Shown here: in pieces, positions 1 to 7,438 of the stretch
How the letters are laid out: the number at the start of each line of letters is the position of its first letter
Numbering within the stretch: the first letter of the stretch is position 1
NCBI RefSeq assembly: GCF_030532965.1
Contig: NZ_JAUNKC010000035.1
Coordinates: 1-35,514, forward strand
Length of the DNA: 35,514 bases
Direction of reading: 5' to 3'
Source: Corynebacterium sp.
Lineage (GTDB): Bacteria > Actinomycetota > Actinomycetes > Mycobacteriales > Mycobacteriaceae
The notes under the pieces: generated by a model
Database searches by the model: none
Told to the model about the DNA's origin: nothing
What the model saw: only the letters and a program-made list of their open reading frames with translations
Translations under genes and position numbers: made by a program

Positions 1-2
1 TG

Positions 3-581
3 TATAACCGGTACCGGTACTACCAACCAGAAGCCGGAATCTATAACGCCCAAGATCCACTCGGAATCACACCGAACATAGCAACACCCCAAGGCTACGT
101 CACCAACCCCACTGTTCTCATCGACTACTACGGGTTGAAGTATTGCCCATCAGCATGGAGGAAAACTAGATTCGGCCGAATCTTTACTGGGTTATCCCCC
201 ACTCAAAAAGGCAAAGTAGGTGAATTAGCGGCAAAACTGCATGCGGATCAACTAGGTATGCTCCACGATGATAGACGGGTGTTTTATACTGTCGATGTAC
301 GTGATCGGATTTCTGATGGGCGACTTTTCGATCGTCGTACAGATGCTTATCTCGGAATTCCTGAAGACAAGGCAGTTAAAACGCTAGGAAGATCAAAACA
401 GATTGAAGACGGTATTGATTATACAAAGGCTGAAGGAATTGAATATCACATTTTCGTCCTGAAGGACACTAAAATAAGTCGTCCACTAATGAGAGCAATA
501 GATGAAAATGGTCATGTTTTCCTTCATCGAATCAATGAATCTCAAATATTTGTGGCAGGTAGACAGTTAGGGTATTGGTAG
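3..581 (+). CDS. RHS-repeat polymorphic toxin, C-terminal part (5' truncated by window)
   Basis: The frame is open from the window edge, so only the C-terminal 192 residues are visible. It begins with a classic RHS-associated core (RYRYYQPEAGIYNAQDPLG, then a YVTNP and DYYGLK hallmark) that marks the junction between the conserved RHS shell and a variable toxin tip. The roughly 147-residue tip after DYYGLK carries a helix with GKVGELAAKLHADQLG, a strand with RRTDAY, then PEDKAVK and a SKQIEDG helix. This order (Glu in a first helix, Asp, then E-x-K) is compatible with a PD-(D/E)XK nuclease-type toxin, but that is inference from layout only. RHS proteins encapsulate the tip and deliver it to competitors. 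The stop lies 13 bases before the next start, as expected for a toxin followed by its immunity gene. RHS identity is firm; the toxin activity is not. Confidence 0.85.
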   Translation, partial: YNRYRYYQPEAGIYNAQDPLGITPNIATPQGYVTNPTVLIDYYGLKYCPSAWRKTRFGRIFTGLSPTQKGKVGELAAKLHADQLGMLHDDRRVFYTVDVRDRISDGRLFDRRTDAYLGIPEDKAVKTLGRSKQIEDGIDYTKAEGIEYHIFVLKDTKISRPLMRAIDENGHVFLHRINESQIFVAGRQLGYW

Positions 582-594
582 GAGAAATTAGAGT

Positions 595-1455
595 ATGTCG
601 AACCGGTTTTCGTATGATGAGCAGCGTGTTGTGTTGTCGCAGGTGTTGGTGAAGTTTGGTTTGCCTGATCGGTTGCCGTCGCGGCATGTTTCTGTTTCTG
701 ATGATGTGGTGTTGGCGATGGTGGAGCATGCGCCTGAGATTGTTTCGGATTTGTTGGACTATCCGATGGTGCTTGGTGAGTTTGTTTCGTGTTTAGACTC
801 GCATGTTAAGGCGAAGCATGCGTCGCGGTGGGATGCTGCGGTGGCGGCGTTTCGTGCGTTGCCGAGTAGGGAGGACGGTGACAGGCTAAAAGGCGATGAT
901 CGTGTAGTGATGGCTGTGTGTTTGGGAAGACTGGCGGGTGGTAGTAAGAAGCGGGTTGCTGAGTTGGTGGGGTTGATTGCTTCTGGTGATGCGCGTGATT
1001 TTTTGTTTGTGTTGACGGGGTTGTTGCCGAAGATTTCGCAGGAGCAGTGGGATGTGATTGCGCCGAAGTTTGATGATTTTGAGACGCAGTCGTCGTTGCG
1101 AATTAATGTTGCGAAGACGCGTGAGAAGTTGGTGAAGAATGGTGTTGTGCCGTGGTTTCCGTCGGTTGTGAATGAGAAGTTGGAGCAGCATCCGGAGATT
1201 ATTGTGGGCAAGATTGATGCGTTGTTTAAGGGTCTTGCTGATAAGACGAAGGATAGTCATAATGTGGCGTCGGTGATTTTTTATGCGACGCCGTATTTGT
1301 CGCAGGAGCAGTGGGATCGTTTGGTGCCGCTTGTGAAAACGAAGGAAGATAAGAAGTCCATAGCGTTGCTTGTTGATGCGTGGTCGGATGTACTTGCGGA
1401 GAAAGGTATCAATCCGTGGTTACCGTGGGCTGCGGAAACTAAGAAGCTAACGTAA
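595..1455 (+). CDS. Putative immunity protein, paralogue A
   Basis: A 286-residue soluble, probably helical protein with no signal peptide or membrane segment. The ATG follows a taggaga ribosome site that overlaps the toxin stop, so it is probably coupled to the RHS toxin. I recognise no named family. Two internal repeats are visible: each starts SQEQWD and ends with a Lys-x-Gly-(Val/Ile)-x-Pro-Trp-(Phe/Leu)-Pro block about 40 residues later (about residues 146-187 and 237-277), suggesting a repeat-built solenoid. It is nearly identical to the gene at 2140-2973 over residues 8-37 and from about 110 to the end, but differs strongly in between. The coding strand is T/G-rich, unlike the core genes. 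Position directly after the toxin suggests immunity; this is inference. Confidence 0.75.
   Translation: MSNRFSYDEQRVVLSQVLVKFGLPDRLPSRHVSVSDDVVLAMVEHAPEIVSDLLDYPMVLGEFVSCLDSHVKAKHASRWDAAVAAFRALPSREDGDRLKGDDRVVMAVCLGRLAGGSKKRVAELVGLIASGDARDFLFVLTGLLPKISQEQWDVIAPKFDDFETQSSLRINVAKTREKLVKNGVVPWFPSVVNEKLEQHPEIIVGKIDALFKGLADKTKDSHNVASVIFYATPYLSQEQWDRLVPLVKTKEDKKSIALLVDAWSDVLAEKGINPWLPWAAETKKLT
616..1424 (+). repeat. Diverged direct repeat, copy 1 (partner 2161-2969)
   Basis: The two paralogous genes form a direct repeat with a constant offset of 1545 bases. Bases 616-705 match 2161-2250 with about one mismatch, and 921-1424 match 2466-2969 with few differences. Bases 706-920 align without net indel to 2251-2465 but are strongly diverged. 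Confidence 0.85.
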
Positions 1456-1499
1456 AAACGTCGATAAGTATGGGGTAGTTCCGTGGGAAGGAAGCGCAT

Positions 1500-2147
1500 G
1501 TGATTAACCCAGAGACGGTATATGCGATTTTGTCGCGTGATGATTTTCTTGGTGTGTTTCCTGGCCAGCCGATTAAGCAAACTCGGGTTGATGATTATTT
1601 GAGTTTTTGTTTTGATCAGCCGCAATTTGCGACGCGGTGTAGTGAGAAGATCATTCCCGTATTGGATGCTAGTGAGCGGCAATTGGCGAAGTTTGATTCT
1701 GACAAGCCGCATGTCGCTACCATGCTTTTGATGGGTTACTTCTTTGGTAATCAGGCCTTTGTGGATGAGCTCTCAGCGCTTGATTCACGGGTGCGCGCGT
1801 TTCCGATTCGATTGGGCTCTAGTGATGTTGCTGCTTTTATAGTTAGTACTTGTTTTGAGTTGTCGAGTGAGTATTTGGATCATTCTGAGCGGATTGTGTA
1901 TCGGCGTGAGAATTTGGCGTTGCCGAAGTATGAGCGGCCGATTCATTCAGTCCGCCGGTTGATGGTTACTCAGCCTGATGAGGAGGCGCTGGGGTTGTTT
2001 CGGTTGCCGCATTTGAGTCAAGTTACTTTTGTGGCGGGTGAGATGGCGGAGTGGTTTGATGCTCATGCGCAGCGTCTGGAAATAAGCCTGCACGGAAAGG
2101 CTCAACTTCATCCAGTACTTGGCGAAAGGAACAACGATTATGTCTAA
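1500..2147 (+). CDS. Hypothetical protein between the two immunity-like paralogues
   Basis: A 215-residue soluble protein that I cannot assign to a family. The start is a GTG, inside an ATGTGA context and preceded by a GGAAGG ribosome site at about 1488-1494. Its last 8 bases overlap the ATG of the next gene (2140), so the two are probably translationally coupled. It shares no obvious similarity with its flanking paralogues but has the same T/G-rich base use, suggesting the block arrived together. It could be another immunity protein, or the immunity protein for a toxin tip displaced during past recombination at the RHS locus. Confidence 0.7.
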   Translation: MINPETVYAILSRDDFLGVFPGQPIKQTRVDDYLSFCFDQPQFATRCSEKIIPVLDASERQLAKFDSDKPHVATMLLMGYFFGNQAFVDELSALDSRVRAFPIRLGSSDVAAFIVSTCFELSSEYLDHSERIVYRRENLALPKYERPIHSVRRLMVTQPDEEALGLFRLPHLSQVTFVAGEMAEWFDAHAQRLEISLHGKAQLHPVLGERNNDYV

Positions 2148-2973
2148 GCGAAGTTCTTTGGATGAGCAGCGTGTTGTGCTGTCGCAGGTGTTGGTGAAGT
2201 TTGGTTTGCCTGATCGGTTGCCGTCGCGGCATGTTTCTGTTTCTGATGATCTTGTGTTGGCGGTGATTGAACATTCACCTTTTTTGGTGGAGGACTTGCG
2301 GGAATATCCAGTTATGGTCGGTCACGTTATTTCGTGGATTTATGACCATGTGAAGGCGAAGCATGCGTTGCAGTGGGAGGCTGCGGTGGATGCCTTTCGT
2401 GCTTTACCTGAGCAGGGTGAAAAAGACCTGTTATTAGGTAGTATTCGGGTTAATGCTGCTTGTGTTTTGGGAAGATTGGCTGGTGGTAGTAAGCGGCGGG
2501 TTGCTGAGTTGGGGGGGTTGATTGCTTCTGGTGATGCGCGTGATTTTTTGTTTGTGTTGATGGGGTTGTTGCCGAAGCTTTCGCAGGAGCAGTGGGATGT
2601 GATTGCGCCGAAGTTTGATGATTTTGAGACGCAGTCGTCGTTGCGAATTAATGTTGCGAAGACGCGTGAGAAGTTGGTGAAGAATGGTGTTGTGCCGTGG
2701 TTTCCGTCGGTTGTGAATGAGAAGTTGGAGCAGCATCCGGAGATTATTGTGGGCAAGATTGATGCGTTGTTTAAGGGTCTTGCTGATAAGACGAAGGATA
2801 GTTGTGATGTGGCGTCGGTGATTTTTTATGCGACGCCGTATTTGTCACAGGAGCAGTGGGATCGTTTGGTGCCGCTTGTGAAAACGAAGGAAGATAAAAA
2901 GTCCATAGCGTTGCTTGTTGACGCGTGGGCGGATGTACTCGCGGAGAAAGGCATTAATCCCTGGCTACCTTAG
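2140..2973 (+). CDS. Putative immunity protein, paralogue B
   Basis: A 277-residue paralogue of the gene at 595-1455. The ATG at 2140 is preferred over the upstream in-frame TTG at 2119 because MSKRSSLDEQRVVLSQ aligns with the start of paralogue A and an AAAGGA ribosome site precedes it. It overlaps the stop of the 1500-2147 gene. The copy keeps the same two SQEQWD...PW(F/L)P repeats. It ends WLP, about nine residues before the end of paralogue A. The segment at about residues 38-105 differs from A while the flanks are almost unchanged, with no net length change. Such mosaic divergence is common in toxin or immunity specificity segments; that reading is inference. Confidence 0.75.
   Translation: MSKRSSLDEQRVVLSQVLVKFGLPDRLPSRHVSVSDDLVLAVIEHSPFLVEDLREYPVMVGHVISWIYDHVKAKHALQWEAAVDAFRALPEQGEKDLLLGSIRVNAACVLGRLAGGSKRRVAELGGLIASGDARDFLFVLMGLLPKLSQEQWDVIAPKFDDFETQSSLRINVAKTREKLVKNGVVPWFPSVVNEKLEQHPEIIVGKIDALFKGLADKTKDSCDVASVIFYATPYLSQEQWDRLVPLVKTKEDKKSIALLVDAWADVLAEKGINPWLP
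2161..2969 (+). repeat. Diverged direct repeat, copy 2 (partner 616-1424)
   Basis: Second copy of the duplicated gene body at offset 1545. Long blocks of identity, for example the part encoding WFPSVVNEKLEQHPEIIVGK, make homologous recombination that loops out the intervening gene plausible. Confidence 0.85.
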
Positions 2974-3015
2974 CCCGCAGCGGTGTCGTCGAAAAGCAAA
3001 AGTTAGGGATAGATT

Positions 3016-3471
3016 GTGTTCGTATTGGTGTCGCCGCCGGAATTTTCGGAGGAATTGCAGCTGATTTGCGGGCTGGACGAAGCCCAGCGCAGGCGGTTTA
3101 TCGCGGTTGTGGTGGCCGATTGGTTGGATCGGGTTGCGCCGACTGATCCGGGAACTGCGGTGTCGGCGGAGATGTCGGCGTTGCTGCGAGATTCCGAGCA
3201 GTTGTTTAGGCCGGAGAATTTCGCAGAGTGGGCTGAGGAAGCTGATGACGTGTATTTGGACTGCTTGGATGCGGATGAATCGCCCAAGCTGGTTCGGCCG
3301 TTGTTTTATCGGGCGCGGTTTGCGAGCGCGGTGTCGGTGGCGGGTGAGGCGATTGCTGACGATAGGAAGCTGGATGAGTTCCTGTACGAATACTCGTTTA
3401 GCAGGGAAGACGTCGATATCGATGCTTTTTATATGGCTGCGTATCGTTCATGTTGCGCGCCAGATGTGTGA
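3016..3471 (+). CDS. Hypothetical acidic protein
   Basis: A 151-residue soluble, acidic protein starting at GTG, 43 bases after the second immunity-like gene. No signal peptide or membrane segment is visible and I recognise no family. Its leucine- and alanine-rich segments suggest a helical fold. An overlapping frame (3107-3562) is a shadow: it is Arg/Trp/Cys-rich with unnatural composition. Position downstream of the RHS array suggests an accessory or immunity role, but nothing in the sequence proves it. Confidence 0.6.
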   Translation: MFVLVSPPEFSEELQLICGLDEAQRRRFIAVVVADWLDRVAPTDPGTAVSAEMSALLRDSEQLFRPENFAEWAEEADDVYLDCLDADESPKLVRPLFYRARFASAVSVAGEAIADDRKLDEFLYEYSFSREDVDIDAFYMAAYRSCCAPDV

Positions 3472-3558
3472 CGGATTTTCGCTTTTCGTTTGCCCCACGC
3501 GGCAGCGATCGCCGCTAGTCTTGGTAAAAGACCAAGCAGCATATAAGGAGGACCGTAA

Positions 3559-3966
3559 ATGATTGTTCCGTATTATTTCGAGCTTAGCGACGAGCAATTG
3601 GCCAGTTTGCAGGCAGCACCCGATGAGGATACTGCTACCGATATTGTTTTCGAGTGGTTAGAAGAAGAGGACGATACCGAAGTCGAAGACTACATCGAGT
3701 TTGATAAAGCGCCGCATTTCGCGGCGGAGTATTTCACAGAACACGATCCCAGCTTGATCCCGGCGATCTACGGGGTGACCACTATTGTCGAGGACCCACC
3801 GGTAATTATTTCCACGGCTCAAGAAGTGGCGGATTTTGCTGAGAAATTGGCTGTGGTGGCACCAACCATTGACGACGATGACGTGGTGGAAGTGGTGACC
3901 GGTCTGGCTGATTTTTATTCGAAAGCGGCGGCAGCCGGGCATGCGGTGTGCATCGTGTGTAATTAA
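3559..3966 (+). CDS. DUF1877-like acidic protein
   Basis: A 135-residue, strongly acidic protein with a very good ribosome site (AAGGAGG, 3545-3551) before ATG. The N-terminus YYFELSDEQLASLQ, the central FDKAPHFAAEYFT and a later segment ending in STAQEVADFAEKL follow the layout of DUF1877 proteins (an xLTxEQLxxL start, a DKAWHxIHxLLTG centre, a C-terminal EV...L helix). DUF1877 members have no established biochemical function and often occur near polymorphic toxins as possible immunity proteins. The DUF assignment is from memory of motif order and is moderate. Confidence 0.7.
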   Translation: MIVPYYFELSDEQLASLQAAPDEDTATDIVFEWLEEEDDTEVEDYIEFDKAPHFAAEYFTEHDPSLIPAIYGVTTIVEDPPVIISTAQEVADFAEKLAVVAPTIDDDDVVEVVTGLADFYSKAAAAGHAVCIVCN

Positions 3967-4165
3967 TATGCCAGGCTAACGGTGGTTTTCCTGCACCGCT
4001 AAGCGCCCTGGGGGTGGGGCTATGGTGGTGCGAGTTTACCCATCTGGGGTGGGGGAAAATTTTCATGGAACCAAATGGGGGTTTGGGTGAGTCTAACTAG
4101 GTAAGCGACTTTTTACTGGGGCGCCGGTTGCGGCGTCGGATTTTTTGGAAAAGAGGTTGGTTACC

Positions 4166-4471
4166 ATGACGTCAGGTCGAATACAGGTCGATGTGCCAGT
4201 AGCGCGGAGTCTATTGGGCGACTTACAGCGTGAGGCTGATACTCAAATTCGCGTGCATAATGCGGATATCCCGCAGGTTTCAGCTGGTGCATTGGGGCGT
4301 GATTTCGGCGAGTATGAGCAACGGTTGGCGGCCGCGTTTGGCCGGTTGCATGATCGCATCGCGCGTCAGATCGTCAACGTCAAGGAGGCCGCTGCTGCGG
4401 CGGACGCTGATGTGGCGTTGATAGCGGCGGTTGATGTCGATAACGCCAGTGGGTTCGGTGGGCAGCGATGA
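4166..4471 (+). CDS. Small helical protein, possible WXG100/EspC-like type VII secretion substrate
   Basis: A 101-residue protein. The ATG at 4166 follows an AAGAGG site at 4151-4156 and is preferred over the in-frame TTG at 4145. The sequence is two predicted alpha-helical stretches (about residues 10-35 and 45-85) rich in Ala, Arg and Asp, with no signal peptide. The WXG motif itself is absent. Size, helical-hairpin character and position before a larger helical, proline-tailed protein resemble DUF2580/EspC-like partners in actinobacterial type VII loci. The stop overlaps the next ATG (ATGA), so the two are translationally coupled. No secretion ATPase is visible in the window. Confidence 0.65.
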   Translation: MTSGRIQVDVPVARSLLGDLQREADTQIRVHNADIPQVSAGALGRDFGEYEQRLAAAFGRLHDRIARQIVNVKEAAAAADADVALIAAVDVDNASGFGGQR

Positions 4472-5538
4472 GAAGCGGCATAACCAGCATATTATTGCGT
4501 GCAATTGAAAAGTTGGTGACGGCGAGTCGCGGCACCTATCGCCCACCCACCCAGGCGATTGCCCAGGTTGAGCGGGCTTTTGGCGCGACGAAGGGTCTGG
4601 ATACCTCGGCTATCCGATCAGCCGCCCAGCTCGTGCGGGGTTCGTCCCAGTCGGAAACCGCGGCCGGAATCTCCGAGGTGATAACCGGCGTGCTTGTCGA
4701 CGTTGCAGTCGGGCTCATTGGCGATGCGTTGCAGGGGTTGATATCGGATTGGTTTGGTGCCTCCGATGATGCGGAATCCGCAGGCAAAGAAGCAGACGCC
4801 GCATCGTCAGCCGTCGATGAGATCAATGATTCAGCCACGAACCAATGCCAGAGGGTGGAGGAGCGCGCGGCGGCGCAGATCGACATGCTGGCAACCATGC
4901 TCAGCAGCATAGATCCGGCGGAAAATCCAGAAGGTTTTGCCCAGTTGGTTTCGCTTGGGGCGGGTGTCGTTGATGAGTCGCTGTCCGCGATGACGGATAT
5001 TTGCGGTGAGCGGGATCATGCGATCGCGGCAAGCTATGGAAAGTTGGTCGACGTGGTTGAAACCCTCGCGGAATCGAATGCCCAACAGTCTACGCCACAT
5101 CCAATGTCGGAAACCCTGGCCGCCGGTGCGGCGAAAACGATGGCTGCGGCCGTTGACGTGCTGGGGACGGTGAAACAAACCGTGGTGGGCATTGGTGATG
5201 ACGTTGATCGGCTGGTCGATTTTGTGACCGGAGCTGACGATGATGCTCCAGCTGAAAAAACGGTGCTAGCGGCATCGGATTCGCGTGATGTGCAATCTAC
5301 TGCTGCCGGGCAGGCGGCTGCTGAAGAGCATCAACACACTAAGCCTATAGGGCAGAAAGAGGTACCGCCTGTTATGGCGACAAAGAACGAACCTTATGCC
5401 CCGACTGCGGTGGGGCATAAGGGAGCGTCAGCGATGCAGACACCACATTCGCAGGTATCGTGTCCGCCGCCTGCGCCGCAACCGGTGGCAGCGCAGCCGA
5501 TTCAAACGGATGATGTACGTAATGCCGGAGGGTGGTAA
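4468..5538 (+). CDS. Ala-rich helical protein with hydrophobic segment and Pro/Gln-rich tail, possible type VII-associated effector
   Basis: A 356-residue protein coupled by ATGA to the upstream small gene. The N-terminal part is helical. Residues about 68-92 form a hydrophobic stretch (ITGVLVDVAVGLIGDALQGL), followed by amphipathic helices to about residue 250. The last 80 residues are low-complexity and rich in Pro, Gln, Ala and His. Such a layout is seen in type VII (ESX) associated proteins, but I recognise no enzymatic motif. It overlaps nothing downstream except the ribosome site of the next gene. Confidence 0.65.
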   Translation: MRSGITSILLRAIEKLVTASRGTYRPPTQAIAQVERAFGATKGLDTSAIRSAAQLVRGSSQSETAAGISEVITGVLVDVAVGLIGDALQGLISDWFGASDDAESAGKEADAASSAVDEINDSATNQCQRVEERAAAQIDMLATMLSSIDPAENPEGFAQLVSLGAGVVDESLSAMTDICGERDHAIAASYGKLVDVVETLAESNAQQSTPHPMSETLAAGAAKTMAAAVDVLGTVKQTVVGIGDDVDRLVDFVTGADDDAPAEKTVLAASDSRDVQSTAAGQAAAEEHQHTKPIGQKEVPPVMATKNEPYAPTAVGHKGASAMQTPHSQVSCPPPAPQPVAAQPIQTDDVRNAGGW

Positions 5539-5543
5539 TTGAG

Positions 5544-5744
5544 ATGGAATACGCGGATTTTATTGAGAAGTTTCGGCATGCAACGGATAAACGCATGGCG
5601 GAATTTGAAGCGCAGCTAAAGGCCGTTGAGGCGGAAGCGAATCGCACCGCCGGGCGTCGTAAAGTAGGCGACGGTGAGATGCCCCGGCAGCCTAGCACCT
5701 TGCGCAGGAAAGGCAAGGTGAAAGGGGTGCTGCGGAAGATGTGA
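5544..5744 (+). CDS. Small charged coiled-coil protein
   Basis: A 66-residue protein with a helical, possibly coiled-coil N-terminal half and a very basic C-terminal tail (RRKGKVKGVLRKM). I take the ATG at 5544, because GGAGGGTGG at 5527-5535 sits at good distance; the in-frame GTG at 5532 lies inside that site. It is the third gene of the set beginning at 4166, and probably ends the operon because the next gene converges from the other strand 4 bases away. Function is unknown; nucleic-acid binding or a chaperone-like role is possible. Confidence 0.6.
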   Translation: MEYADFIEKFRHATDKRMAEFEAQLKAVEAEANRTAGRRKVGDGEMPRQPSTLRRKGKVKGVLRKM

Positions 5745-5747
5745 TGG

Positions 5748-6581
5748 CTAGTCGGCGTACTGCGCGAAATCTGCCTTGGCCAGTAGCTCCGAGCCGTGGA
5801 TGGAGGTTACTTTCTTGGCGTAGGAGTCGGCGGCGCGGAAGCCGGAGTACTTGCGTTCGTTGGTCAAAGTGGCCAGCAGGAACCCGGTAATCAGGCCGCG
5901 TACCCGCTCCCTGGTGATGTGCCGGTTGCACAGGCCGGTCAGAAGCGGGAAGAGCCGGGACTCGTTAAGCACATCGTGGTTTGCGCCCTCAACCTCCCGG
6001 TAGGCCACCGGGCCTGCCCATTGCGCGGCGAGGTTAGCGGGATTTCCGTAATCGAAGAAGGCGTATTCGCCGGTGCCTAGAACCAGGCCGGGGGAATGTA
6101 CTTCGGCGGCGGCTTCCTCGGCGGAAGGGGTCACGGTTGATGGGTAGGCTGCGACCACGGCTTTAAGGTTGCCTCGACCGGCGGCGGTTAACACGGCGGC
6201 ACCGGCACCCATGCCGTGCCCTATGACGCCGATGCGGCCCGGGGCCACGGTGATATTGCCGGTACCGAGTTTGACACCGGTGAGTACCTGCAGGCAGGTT
6301 TCCAGGTCGGAGGCAAAACCGCGATGGTTGGGGGTGAGGCCGGTTTCGGTATTGGGCGCGGCGACAACGATGCCCCAGCTAGCGAGGTGGCGGAGTGTGG
6401 CGTGGTAATTCTTGATGTCTTTCAGCCAGTCATGACCAAACGCAACGCCAGCCAGCGCGTGCCCTTCGGCGGGCGTGTAGATCTTTCCTGGTAGTCCCAC
6501 GAAATCGAGTTCGCCCGTCAGTACCCGGTGCGGTCCGCGCTTGGATAGTTTCGCTAGGTGTTTTGTTAGATTTTCAGCCAC
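5748..6581 (-). CDS. Alpha/beta-hydrolase-fold protein (dienelactone hydrolase/chlorophyllase-like) with Gly in the nucleophile elbow
   Basis: A 277-residue cytoplasmic protein of the alpha/beta-hydrolase fold. Visible landmarks are the oxyanion region (GVAFGHDW), the helix after SWGIVVAAPN, the nucleophile elbow GVIGHGMGAGAAVL near residue 120, and a late His in EGANHDVLNE. In active relatives the elbow reads G-H-S-M-G with Ser as nucleophile; here the codon is GGC (Gly), so classical hydrolase chemistry is not expected unless another residue serves. The stop lies 4 bases from the converging gene at 5744. Several open frames on the plus strand inside it are antisense shadows. The fold is confident; the substrate is unknown. 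Confidence 0.85.
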   Translation of the reverse strand: MAENLTKHLAKLSKRGPHRVLTGELDFVGLPGKIYTPAEGHALAGVAFGHDWLKDIKNYHATLRHLASWGIVVAAPNTETGLTPNHRGFASDLETCLQVLTGVKLGTGNITVAPGRIGVIGHGMGAGAAVLTAAGRGNLKAVVAAYPSTVTPSAEEAAAEVHSPGLVLGTGEYAFFDYGNPANLAAQWAGPVAYREVEGANHDVLNESRLFPLLTGLCNRHITRERVRGLITGFLLATLTNERKYSGFRAADSYAKKVTSIHGSELLAKADFAQYAD

Positions 6582-6648
6582 GGTTTAAAGGGTAGTCGAA
6601 AGTCGTGGGTTTCGCGGCAGTTGGGAAGTGTTACTCTTGGTTTTGATT

Positions 6649-7323
6649 ATGGATATTGCACCTGGTTATCGCCCGCCGACTTTAACAGTTGATCTTGTCA
6701 TGTTTCGGATTGCCCAGGGGGCGTTGGAGGTATTGCTGCTGAAACGGGCTGCGGAGCCATTTCGGGGTGAATGGGCCTTGCCGGGCGGCTATAACGCGGC
6801 GGGGGAGACCACGGTGGAGGCCTTGAGCCGGGTGGTGCGCGATAAGGTCGGGTTGGATTTGCAGTCTGACGTTGGTTTTTTTGAACAGTTGTGCACGGTG
6901 GATACGGTGGCGCGCGATCCGCGGGGCCATGCGGTTTCGGTGGTGTATCTAGGGTGTGGTTTCGGGCTTGACTTACCGGGCGGAACCCAGCCGCATAAGT
7001 TCTGGCCGGTGGATGCGTTGCCGGAGTTGGCCTTCGACCACGCGGAGATCATTGATTATGCCCGGCAGCGGCTGGTGTCGAAGATGAGTTATTCCAATGC
7101 CGTTTCGGGTCTTGTGGATTCGACGTTTACCCTCAGCCAGGTGCAGGCCGCGTACGAGGCGGTGTGGGGGCGGGAATTGGATAAGCGGAATTTTCGGAAG
7201 AAGTTTCTAAGCCTGGGGCTTATCGAGGAAACCGGCGGGTATTGGACTTCAGGGGCGCATCGCCCGGCGAAGTTATATAAGTTCCGCACGTCTGGCCTGG
7301 AGATTTTACCGTCGCCGTTTTAG
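6649..7323 (+). CDS. nrtR: NUDIX-like transcriptional regulator of NAD metabolism (NrtR type)
   Basis: A 224-residue protein: an N-terminal NUDIX fold (residues about 10-140) and a C-terminal winged-helix domain (about 150-224, YSNAVSGLVDS through HRPAKLYKF). The NUDIX box begins GGYNAAGETTVEAL but continues RVVRDKVGL where active hydrolases have R-E-x-x-E-E, so catalytic acids are missing, as known for NrtR sensors that bind ADP-ribose or related NAD metabolites. It sits upstream of pnuC and nadR with a clear palindrome between, so it most likely represses that NAD-salvage operon. ATG 6649 gives the usual start (MDIAPGYRPP); TTG 6628 is less likely. Confidence 0.88.
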   Translation: MDIAPGYRPPTLTVDLVMFRIAQGALEVLLLKRAAEPFRGEWALPGGYNAAGETTVEALSRVVRDKVGLDLQSDVGFFEQLCTVDTVARDPRGHAVSVVYLGCGFGLDLPGGTQPHKFWPVDALPELAFDHAEIIDYARQRLVSKMSYSNAVSGLVDSTFTLSQVQAAYEAVWGRELDKRNFRKKFLSLGLIEETGGYWTSGAHRPAKLYKFRTSGLEILPSPF

Positions 7324-7383
7324 CGGGTTTTTGCTTGTCGACGCTCTACGTCGCGACGGGTTGGTGTTGTTTTTACACTTTGT

Positions 7384-7406
7384 GTTAGTGTTTTAAATAC
7401 ACTAAC
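7384..7406. promoter_or_regulatory. Probable NrtR operator upstream of pnuC
   Basis: A perfect palindrome of two 8-bp arms, GTTAGTGT and ACACTAAC, separated by 7 A/T-only bases. It lies 33 bases before the pnuC ATG and overlaps the place where the promoter should be. NrtR regulators bind about 21-23-bp palindromes before their target NAD genes; this is the only such site I see in the region. Confidence 0.75.
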
Positions 7407-7438
7407 TACTGTGATCGTTTTCCACCCAAGGAGATCCA

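Noticed and set aside
616..2969. Repeated blocks considered as a CRISPR or other short-repeat array
   Set aside because: Only two long copies exist and both lie inside homologous coding genes.
5796..6494. Plus-strand open frames opposite the alpha/beta-hydrolase gene
   Set aside because: They are antisense shadows of a complete, well-recognised minus-strand gene and have no ribosome sites or family signs.
7339..7353. CGACG/CGTCG hairpin after nrtR as a terminator
   Set aside because: Only a 5-bp stem with no following T run.
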